Below the pieces are notes generated by a model that was not told the DNA's origin, made no database searches, and saw only the letters and a program-made list of their open reading frames with translations. From NCBI GenBank assembly GCA_019454145.1, contig CP075366.1, positions 1,157,564 to 1,221,563 on the forward strand: 64,000 nucleotides of DNA, read 5' to 3'. Of this stretch, positions 57,901 through 64,000 are shown piece after piece. Numbering within the stretch: position 1 is the first letter of the stretch; each line of letters opens with the position of its first letter. Position numbers and translations under genes: made by a program. This DNA is from Fimbriimonadaceae bacterium. GTDB lineage: Bacteria > Armatimonadota > Fimbriimonadia > Fimbriimonadales > Fimbriimonadaceae.

Positions 57901-58320
57901 GTGCTCCCCAAAAGCACCTTCCGAATAATCACCCAAATCGCGAGAAATTCTCTCGCCGTAATCCTTTTGCTATCTGTTACTTTGAACTACACAGTTTTTA
58001 TCACAACACCAAAAGGAGTTCATTGTCCCACTGCGGCGGTTCAGTATATTCAGGATTTTTCGACCCACGCACTCCGTGCTCCCCAACTAGGTGAAAAAGA
58101 GTTCAAACAGTGCCAATGCGCGGAAAGCTCCAGCCTTAAAAAGCAGTCTAGCCAAGAACAAACGACTTTCTCCGCTCTACCAACGCTTAACCTACCAACC
58201 TATCTCAGTTCCGAATTTTTGACTCCTCTCTTTCCCAACATAGTTTTATCAAATCACCAAAAACAGTTCCCAGTTGAACCAGTGTCTCAACCATCCACTC
58301 CCCCTCCAAATTTCATCTGA
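57901..58320 (+). CDS. Exported Cys-containing protein of unknown function
   Basis: 139 residues from GTG 57901. A signal anchor (N-S-L-A-V-I-L-L-L-S-V-T-L-N-Y-T-V-F-I) precedes H-C-P-T-A-A-V-Q-Y-I-Q and, about 35 residues later, Q-C-Q-C-A-E-S-S-S. The rest is Ser/Pro/Thr-rich, ending in P-P-P-N-F. Three cysteines in two clusters in an exported protein suggest metal or haem-like binding or a thiol relay. It opens a cluster with two redoxin genes. It resembles the small protein at 48257 only in arrangement. Confidence 0.55.
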   Translation: MLPKSTFRIITQIARNSLAVILLLSVTLNYTVFITTPKGVHCPTAAVQYIQDFSTHALRAPQLGEKEFKQCQCAESSSLKKQSSQEQTTFSALPTLNLPTYLSSEFLTPLFPNIVLSNHQKQFPVEPVSQPSTPPPNFI

Positions 58321-58367
58321 TCTGCTCGATACGTCCCTGCGAGTTAATCTCAATTCGCCCGACCTAG

Positions 58368-59150
58368 ATGCAATCACAGATGAAAATTAAAGACCCTCGT
58401 CCTAAACAAAAAAGGCCGCCTGACCGATCGACAAAGATTTTGTACGGTGTTCTCGCAGTCTGCTCGCTCATCACAATCGGCAGTTTTCTTTGGCCTGAAA
58501 AACCAAAAAACGCCCTTGACCCAAATCTTGGCATCACCGATCCTGAAGCATCAAGAAATCTCTTTCTCAGGCAACAAGAAGATCATCCGGTTACCGACGA
58601 AATGCTCGACACAGCTGAAAAGCTTGGGGCGAAAAAAGCTCCCGACTTCACGCTGATTGACACAGAGGGGAAACCTCATTCCCTTAAATCGCTCGCCGAA
58701 GGCAAGCCTTTATTGATCTTCTTTGTCGAAAAAGAATGTCCCTGCTGCTTGGGTGCCAAACACTTTGTTGATTCGCTTGCGATGATGTACAAAGACAGCG
58801 CCAACGTGATCGGCATTATTAATGCTACGGGTGAGGTTGCCCAGACCTGGATCAAAACAACAACTCCGCATTTTCTTGTCCTGCAAGACCCGGAACAGAA
58901 GGTGATTCGAGCCTATCAAGCCGAGCGCGGGGTTTACACAACCATCGTTGCGCCGGATGGAACCATCAATAAAGCCTATGCTGGCTATTCGCTAGAAATG
59001 CTTCAAGATGCCTCGTCACGCCTTGCCAAGCTCGCTGGGGTCAAAGACCAAGGATTTGAATCTCCCGCCGCTCCGACCAAACTCACTTCCGGCTGTTTGT
59101 TCCCAGAAGTACCGACCAAAACCACTAACAGTTCAGAAAAAACACTATGA
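58368..59150 (+). CDS. Membrane-anchored redoxin (AhpC/TSA-like)
   Basis: 260 residues. A basic N-terminus and one helix (I-L-Y-G-V-L-A-V-C-S-L-I-T-I-G-S-F-L) anchor a domain of thioredoxin fold: A-P-D-F-T-L-I-D-T-E-G-K-P-H-S-L-K-S-L, then L-L-I-F-F-V-E-K-E-C-P-C-C. The active-site region has C-P-C-C in place of the usual W-C-x-x-C, and the cis-Pro region appears replaced by V-Y-T-T-I-V. It ends T-S-G-C-L-F with another Cys. It probably works with the following exported redoxin, whose start overlaps its stop (ATGA). Confidence 0.75.
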   Translation: MQSQMKIKDPRPKQKRPPDRSTKILYGVLAVCSLITIGSFLWPEKPKNALDPNLGITDPEASRNLFLRQQEDHPVTDEMLDTAEKLGAKKAPDFTLIDTEGKPHSLKSLAEGKPLLIFFVEKECPCCLGAKHFVDSLAMMYKDSANVIGIINATGEVAQTWIKTTTPHFLVLQDPEQKVIRAYQAERGVYTTIVAPDGTINKAYAGYSLEMLQDASSRLAKLAGVKDQGFESPAAPTKLTSGCLFPEVPTKTTNSSEKTL

Positions 59151-59689
59151 CAACCCTTCTTGCATCCGCAATTCTCGCCACTGCATCGCTCTCTCCTCAG
59201 GAAGATCCTTGCCTTTGTTCGCCCCTGCCATCGTTCAGCCTCAAAGCCAGCGACGGAAAAACTTACACCCAAGAATCCGTGGTCAAAAAGAACACGGTCG
59301 TTGTGTTCCTGGCCGCCGGATGCCCACACAACCCAAAAGCTGCAAAAGACCTCAACCATCTCAAAAGCTTGCTCGGTGACAAGGTTGCTATGGTTGGGAT
59401 GACCAACATGGCTGGTGATAAAGTAAAGGCTTATGCAGAAGAACTTGGACTTAAATTCCCGTTAATAAGCGACAGCAAAGGAACAGTCATCGAAAAGTTT
59501 GGAGCCACCCACAGCCTTGATTTAGCACTCGTTTGCAAAGAAGATAGAAAGATCGGCAAGACTTGGAGCGGCTACAACCAAACCATCTTGACCGAATTGT
59601 TTAAGGAACTTCCAAAACATGGCGGCCCAGCAATGAAGGTTGACCTCAGTTCGTTCCCGACAGCTCGGCAATCCGGCTGCGGATTCTAA
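59147..59689 (+). CDS. Exported redoxin-like protein with a single-Cys active site
   Basis: 180 residues with a short signal-like start (T-T-L-L-A-S-A-I-L-A-T-A-S-L-S). The thioredoxin-fold features are L-P-S-F-S-L-K-A-S-D-G-K-T-Y and V-V-V-F-L-A-A-G-C-P-H-N-P-K, where only one Cys is present before H-N-P. Other Cys pairs lie at the N-terminus (D-P-C-L-C-S) and at the C-terminus (Q-S-G-C-G-F), which may substitute for a resolving Cys. Peroxiredoxin-like chemistry or a thiol relay with the preceding gene is plausible. Confidence 0.7.
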   Translation: MTTLLASAILATASLSPQEDPCLCSPLPSFSLKASDGKTYTQESVVKKNTVVVFLAAGCPHNPKAAKDLNHLKSLLGDKVAMVGMTNMAGDKVKAYAEELGLKFPLISDSKGTVIEKFGATHSLDLALVCKEDRKIGKTWSGYNQTILTELFKELPKHGGPAMKVDLSSFPTARQSGCGF

Positions 59690-59692
59690 AAA

Positions 59693-60475
59693 CTATTCGC
59701 GCAAGTGCTCGCGGAGTTCTTCATCCTCCGCAAGCGATTTATCGGATGTTTCACCTAACCGATCTCTCATGAGATCGGTTTCTTCTTGCACACGCTCGGC
59801 AATTGCATCCGTCATTTCCCGCATTTTGTTTTGACCAGATCGAGCTAGCAAAACAAATGCGACCAACCCTACAATCAACGAAGCTATTGCAAGCGGAATA
59901 TTTATAGCTGGGTTAGCAAACGCCTTAGTATCACGATCCGTAAGGAATGCTAGAGCAAGCACGGCCCCCATTAGTCCGGGGTAAAGCCCGGCCATAAAGG
60001 GCAAAAACATTCCCTGCCTCGTTGAAATCCTTGTCCGACCGTTCCGACTCGTTACTCGAAGAGTTCCAAAGGCACTGCCTTTAGCAAGCTGCATTTGCAT
60101 ACTCCGTCCAACTTGAACCCCCACGTTGTGCATTCGGGGGCCGCGCGGGCCATGACCTGCGAACTTCGCCGGAAAAATATCTGTGATCACATCAAAGTTC
60201 TCTGGCGGAAGCTCACCATCAACAATCCGCTCAAATTCGGTACTGAGCGGGATGCCTAAAAAGGCAACTGGACTTTCGTTCTTTTCCGGCGCACTTTCTA
60301 ACGCTTTCTGCAAAAAGCTCGGGTCAACTCCTGCTTCTGCCGCCATCCTTGCGAGTTCATCGTAACTGATTCCCGGCGCATAACTTGAAGAACCTTCGTT
60401 ACTCTGCTCCTGAAGTTTTGCTGCTTTCAGAACAAGCTCGGCGGCTTCTTTTTCGTTAAAAAATCGCTTGCTCAT
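59693..60475 (-). CDS. Membrane protein of unknown function, intact paralogue
   Basis: 260 residues. The N-terminal half is soluble and charged, with E-K-E-A-A-E-L-V-L-K-A-A-K-L-Q-E and G-V-D-P-S-F-L-Q-K, then E-F-E-R-I-V-D-G-E-L-P-P-E-N-F-D-V-I near 82 and S-R-N-G-R-T-R-I near 140. Two hydrophobic helices (about 155-180 and 190-215) follow, then a long charged coiled coil (to 260). It is a close relative of the frameshifted copy just upstream, so these are tandem duplicates. The function is unknown. Confidence 0.7.
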   Translation of the reverse strand: MSKRFFNEKEAAELVLKAAKLQEQSNEGSSSYAPGISYDELARMAAEAGVDPSFLQKALESAPEKNESPVAFLGIPLSTEFERIVDGELPPENFDVITDIFPAKFAGHGPRGPRMHNVGVQVGRSMQMQLAKGSAFGTLRVTSRNGRTRISTRQGMFLPFMAGLYPGLMGAVLALAFLTDRDTKAFANPAINIPLAIASLIVGLVAFVLLARSGQNKMREMTDAIAERVQEETDLMRDRLGETSDKSLAEDEELREHLRE

Positions 60476-60484
60476 TTGTTTATC

Positions 60485-61260
60485 CTAATCGCGCCCGAGC
60501 GTTTCGCGTAGTTCATTGGATTCAGATACTTTGCCTGCTGAGGCAGATGCGACATTCGCCCTTAAAGCCTCCGCTTCATCAATCACGGCATCTGACATTC
60601 GTTCTAGCTTTTGCTCAATTTTAGAACGGTCTTTGCGAAGGCTGTATCCCAGTGTCGCCCATAGACCGGCAGAAAATGCGCCCCAAATGGAAATTGCTGC
60701 AGGCAGGCGATCTGGACTTTCCTTTGCGATAATGAGAACTCCAATCATAAAACTAAGTAGTACGATTGGCATCCAAATCGCCATAGTTGCGATCGCGTTG
60801 CTCGTCCTCGCTTTGATGCGTGTCCGTCCGTGTCTGGAGCTGACCTCCAATGCCCCATACCAAAGCCCTTCGTAGAATGAACCTTAATCATTCGGCCAAT
60901 TACGGAGGGGCCACCATATCCGGTTTGAGCTGTACCACCGCCAGTCGAATAAAATTCGCCGGCAACTACATCAAAGTTGTTTGGTGGGAGTTCTGCGTCC
61001 ACTACCCGCTCAAACTCTTCGCTAAGCGGCATTCCCAAAAAACTTCGGGGTTTGCTCGCCTTTTTTGCGCCAGGGGTCTGAGTTGCAATTACTTTTCGCA
61101 GATAGTCAGGGTCAACCCCAACATCACCGGCCATCCGCTGAAGTTCTGCCCAAGTTACGCCAGGCGTGTAGTCGTGCTGACCGTCCGATTCCTGCAGTTT
61201 TGCTGCTTCTACAATGAGCTGCGCCGCTTCTTGTTCACTGAATACTTTTTTAGGCTCCAT
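60485..61260 (-). pseudogene. Frameshifted tandem paralogue of the membrane protein
   Basis: The N-terminal part (61260 to about 60857) gives F-E-R-V-V-D-A-E-L-P-P-N-N-F-D-V-V and K-G-F-G-M-G, matching the intact copy. The matching continuation S-S-R-H-G-R-T-R-I-K, the two helices and the coiled coil lie in another frame (about 60853 down to 60485). Adding one C to the CCCC run at 60853-60856 (GGGG on the coding strand) restores one continuous protein of about 258 residues, F-G-M-G-A-L-E-V-S-S. It is either a one-base deletion in the genome or a homopolymer sequence error. The stop at 60485 is 9 nt before the intact copy. Confidence 0.8.
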
Positions 61261-61302
61261 ATCGGCTCATCCCAGGTTCGCCGCATAGAAAGTTACCAAA
61301 TT

Positions 61303-62814
61303 TCATGGTCTTGCGTTGCGAAAACCGTCGTTCACTCCCCAAGCTGTGCTAACCGAACCAGCTACAGCAACTTGGCCAACCGCAGAAGTTTCTCGCCCCT
61401 GCTGAACCAAATCGGCCAAATACGCCGGAACTTCCTCGTTAGGAGCCCAGTCACCAATCTCCCGAGCCAGAAATCCAGTATCCATATTCCCGGCTTGGAA
61501 TTCCTTATTGTCAATCACCGAGAGCAAGTAGTTCAAATTGGTATGAACCCCAATGATGTGGGTATCAAGCATAGCGGTGCGAAGCCGATCTACTGCCTCG
61601 GCCCGCGTCGCCCCGTGAACAATCAGTTTGCCCAGAAGTGAATCGTAATATTGGCTGACGGTATCTCCGGTTCTGTATCCAACATCGAACCGCACGCCTG
61701 GAGAAGTCGGAGCGACTACTCTGAGCAACTTGCCCGTACTTGGCAGGAATCCTTTCGCTGGATCTTCCGCAATCAGCCGGACTTCTATTGAGTGACCACC
61801 GATCACCGATCTGTCCCCGGTCATCAAACCAGCGGGCAGATCAAGTTTTGCTCCTTCAGCTATTCTAATTTGCCAGCGTACTAAGTCAAGGCCGGTAATA
61901 AGCTCCGTGACTGGATGTTCAACTTGAAGGCGAGCGTTGACTTCGAGGAAGTAGTATTCGCCACTTGCTTCATCGTACATGAACTCAACCGTCCCTGCTC
62001 CGACGTAGCCTGCGGCAAGGATCAGCTTTCGGCAGGAAGCCTGCATTTCCGCCCACAACTGCTCGGTCATGATTGGGCTGGGAGCTTCTTCTAATACCTT
62101 TTGATGACGCCGCTGCAAACTGCATTCGCGTTCGAATAAGCACGCAACGTTCCCGTGCCGATCGGCAAGGATTTGGACTTCTATATGGCGCGGCTTTTCG
62201 ACTAGCTTTTCGACCATCATCGCCGAGTTACCGAACGACTTTTGTGCTTCGTCCATCGCCATGCGGCATTCACGGTCAAATTGATCTGGATCGCGGACAA
62301 TGCGCATTCCCCGTCCGCCGCCGCCTGCACTTGCTTTGAGCATGATTGGGTAACCGATGCGATCTGCTTCCTTTTTAAGTTGATCTGGCTCGGCTCCCGG
62401 TTCAAAGAATCCCGGCGTGATTGGCACTCCCGAGGCAACCGCTAACTGCTTGGCATCAATTTTTTCGCCAAGCTTTCGCATCGCGCTAGCAGGCGGCCCG
62501 ATGAAAATAACTCCCGCCGATTCACAAGCTTCGGCGAATTCTGGGCGTTCGCTCAAAAAGCCGTAGCCGGGATGGATTGCATCCGCGCCCGTTTCCCGAG
62601 CCGCATCTAAAACACGTTGAATATCAAGATAACTCTTTGCCGCTTCAGGTTCACCGATGCAAACTGCCTCGTCGGCGAATGCAACATGCATCGCGTGTTC
62701 ATCCGCCTCCGAAAAAACCGCTACGGTAGCGATGCCCATTTCACGGCAAGCGGCAAAAACACGGACAGCGATTTCTCCGCGGTTTGCAACCAGAACTTTC
62801 TTGATTTGCGCCAT
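61303..62814 (-). CDS. Biotin carboxylase subunit of an acyl-CoA carboxylase (MccA-like, truncated)
   Basis: 503 residues from the ATG at 62814. The ATP-grasp biotin carboxylase core is complete: V-A-N-R-G-E-I-A-V-R-V, I-H-P-G-Y-G-F-L-S-E, K-A-S-A-G-G-G-G-R-G-M, M-V-E-K, E-R-E-C-S-L-Q-R-R-H-Q-K, E-V-N-A-R-L-Q-V-E-H-P-V-T-E. After the core (about 450) it continues with W-A-P-N-E-E-V-P-A-Y-L-A-D-L and stops at W-G-V-N-D-G-F-R-N-A-R-P, where MccA proteins enter their beta-domain and biotin carrier. The carrier domain with the biotin-lysine (M-K-M) is absent. It charges biotin with CO2; a separate carrier is needed. It works with the beta subunit at 29687 by inference. Confidence 0.88.
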   Translation of the reverse strand: MAQIKKVLVANRGEIAVRVFAACREMGIATVAVFSEADEHAMHVAFADEAVCIGEPEAAKSYLDIQRVLDAARETGADAIHPGYGFLSERPEFAEACESAGVIFIGPPASAMRKLGEKIDAKQLAVASGVPITPGFFEPGAEPDQLKKEADRIGYPIMLKASAGGGGRGMRIVRDPDQFDRECRMAMDEAQKSFGNSAMMVEKLVEKPRHIEVQILADRHGNVACLFERECSLQRRHQKVLEEAPSPIMTEQLWAEMQASCRKLILAAGYVGAGTVEFMYDEASGEYYFLEVNARLQVEHPVTELITGLDLVRWQIRIAEGAKLDLPAGLMTGDRSVIGGHSIEVRLIAEDPAKGFLPSTGKLLRVVAPTSPGVRFDVGYRTGDTVSQYYDSLLGKLIVHGATRAEAVDRLRTAMLDTHIIGVHTNLNYLLSVIDNKEFQAGNMDTGFLAREIGDWAPNEEVPAYLADLVQQGRETSAVGQVAVAGSVSTAWGVNDGFRNARP

Positions 62815-62818
62815 CAAA

Positions 62819-63580
62819 TTACTCTTCGATCGTACTCACAAAACTCGCCGGTCGCTTATCCAAAAACGCGGCGACGCCTTCTTTGCCTTCGGCTCCAGCC
62901 CTAGCTTTGGCGAGCAGCTTGCTCGAATCTTCTTTGCTCAATGGCGGTTGATTTGAAAGCCACTTACTGGTTGCAACCGATTCTGGCCCGTTGCGCAGAA
63001 CATCTGCCACTTTCGCCATCACTATGGAATGGCACTCGCCTGGAGCGGCTACATCATGAACTAAACCTATGCGCAATGCCTTTTCAGTCTCAAACACTTC
63101 ACCAGTAGTAAACAGTGCTCGGGCATGACCGCTGCCGATCTTGCTGATTACAAACGGAGAAATTGTTGCCGGAACCAAGCCAAGGCGAACTTCACTAAAT
63201 GAAAACTTTGTGCCTTCTTCTGCCACAGCAACATCTGCCGCCGCAACTAGGCCGCACCCGCCACCGAATGCCGCCCCATGCACTTCGGCGATGACAACAG
63301 CTGGGCAGTTCACGATTGCCTCAAAAAGGGTAGCTAATTTGAATGCATCCGCCGCGTTTTGCTCTTCTGTGTAATTTGCGGCCTGCCTCATCCAGTTCAG
63401 ATCGCCACCGGCGGAAAATACTTTTCCTTGCCCACGCAATCGCACAGCGCGAACATTGGAATTCAACTCCGTGAAAACCTTAGTCAAAGCGGCGATCAGT
63501 TCGTCGTTAAAAGCGTTACGGACATCAGGGCGATCCAGAGTCACACTTAACCACTCACCGTGGTTATCTATTTGAAGCAT
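62819..63580 (-). CDS. Enoyl-CoA hydratase/isomerase family protein
   Basis: 253 residues with the crotonase fold: V-T-L-D-R-P-D-V-R-N-A-F-N, the oxyanion region F-S-A-G-G-D-L-N-W-M and V-H-G-A-A-F-G-G-G-C-G-L-V-A-A-A-D, F-S-F-S-E-V-R-L-G-L-V-P-A-T-I-S-P-F-V. A catalytic Glu fits S-E-V-R-L-G-L. Placed 4 nt upstream of the biotin carboxylase gene in the same operon, it is a likely methylglutaconyl-CoA hydratase of leucine catabolism; a generic enoyl-CoA hydratase is the alternative. Confidence 0.88.
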   Translation of the reverse strand: MLQIDNHGEWLSVTLDRPDVRNAFNDELIAALTKVFTELNSNVRAVRLRGQGKVFSAGGDLNWMRQAANYTEEQNAADAFKLATLFEAIVNCPAVVIAEVHGAAFGGGCGLVAAADVAVAEEGTKFSFSEVRLGLVPATISPFVISKIGSGHARALFTTGEVFETEKALRIGLVHDVAAPGECHSIVMAKVADVLRNGPESVATSKWLSNQPPLSKEDSSKLLAKARAGAEGKEGVAAFLDKRPASFVSTIEE

Positions 63581-63618
63581 GGGTGAATTATGTCACCCAG
63601 CCAGTTCAAAAACTCGGG

Positions 63619-64000
63619 TTAGTCTTTCAACCCGGCCTTATACCGAACTGAAGCCATGACCTTATCAATACCGGTCAGCGAATTTGGCTCGGATGGATAG
63701 CCAACGGCGAGAACTGCATAAACATTGTTCGCATCGCCCAGCAAGAGACTTTTGAAAACGATCTTGTTTTTATCCTTGCCCATTTCATGAGCTTGAGTGA
63801 TTACCGATTTACCATCGATTTTTATCGTTTTCTTGCTTAATTCTTTAACAGATTCCTCACTCTCGGAAATACCAAGCACAAGGTCTTTAGCAACTTTTTC
63901 CAGGTGAGCGGCGTTCGCTACCGTGCCTTTTTTGCCGACGAAAACCGTGACCTGGACGTAATAGTCATCGGTTTCAAAAACATGATCGGTGGTTCGCTCA
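63619..64000 (-). CDS. Partial gene, C-terminal part of an unknown protein
   Basis: The frame runs off the right end of the window, so only the last 126 or so residues are seen. It has beta strands with Y-Y-V-Q-V-T-V-F-V-G, a central K-E-L-S-K-K-T-I-K-I-D-G-K-S-V-I-T-Q-A-H-E-M, and a C-terminal Y-A-V-L-A-V-G-Y-P-S-E-P-N-S-L-T-G-I-D-K-V-M-A-S-V-R-Y. This resembles PsbP/DUF1795-type envelope lipoproteins, a loose resemblance only. It is upstream of the hydratase on the same strand. Confidence 0.6.
   Translation of the reverse strand, partial: ERTTDHVFETDDYYVQVTVFVGKKGTVANAAHLEKVAKDLVLGISESEESVKELSKKTIKIDGKSVITQAHEMGKDKNKIVFKSLLLGDANNVYAVLAVGYPSEPNSLTGIDKVMASVRYKAGLKD

Overview
The window looks like one contiguous piece of a bacterial chromosome from a flagellated, diderm (outer-membrane) organism using the standard genetic code. 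It carries flagellar export and motor genes, a TonB plug domain, beta-barrel-like exported proteins, MurJ, a DnaG-sigma70 pair, PheST and two tRNAs. The mix of a stand-alone McsB-like kinase, many small Cys-rich exported proteins, DinB-type proteins and Kelch or HExxH secreted proteins suggests a deep-branching phylum such as Armatimonadota (Fimbriimonadia). That placement is an inference and was not tested. Many genes lack a clear Shine-Dalgarno sequence. TTG and GTG starts are common.

Layout. 0-7.3 kb: tRNA-Leu, a Kelch protein, a four-helix protein, two DinB proteins, a GAF-PAS-GGDEF cyclase, two very small Cys-rich exported proteins, DUF2087, a methyltransferase and a family 2 glycosyltransferase. 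7.3-17.0 kb: a minus-strand HK97-type virion operon. It runs from prohead protease and major capsid protein through connector, neck, tail-tube and chaperone-like genes to two large tail-tip or fibre proteins. It has no portal, terminase, tape measure, integrase or lysis gene. 17-24.5 kb: an HExxH protein, pgk, a 56-codon frame with an internal UGA that is probably a selenoprotein, hemW without a standard start codon, a TonB-plug/repeat chimera, a GT-C glycosyltransferase and fliL. 24.6-32.8 kb: rocD, pheS, pheT, a carboxylase beta subunit and an M42 peptidase. 32.9-38 kb: a multi-PAS diguanylate cyclase, trxB and a second HExxH protein.

38-46.8 kb: the flagellar operon fliM-fliN/Y-fliO-fliP-fliQ-fliR-flhB, then an McsB-like kinase, an unknown protein, nadC and birA. 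46.8-51.2 kb: exported unknowns, a double YHS/TRASH-domain protein with a thioredoxin partner, and tRNA-Gly. 51.3-57.9 kb: an inositol-phosphatase family protein, dnaG-sigma70, a Gly-rich exported protein, trxA and murJ. 57.9-64 kb: a Cys-containing exported protein with two redoxins, a paralogous membrane-protein pair of which one is frameshifted, a biotin carboxylase, an enoyl-CoA hydratase and a partial gene.

The carboxylase beta subunit (29.7 kb), biotin carboxylase (61.3 kb), hydratase (62.8 kb) and BirA plausibly serve one branched-chain acyl-CoA pathway despite being dispersed. The most unusual items are the candidate selenoprotein with a bacterial SECIS-like hairpin, the incomplete but intact virion operon with a possible prfB-like +1 frameshift, the McsB homologue with Ser in place of the conserved Cys, and PheT lacking its OB-fold insertion.
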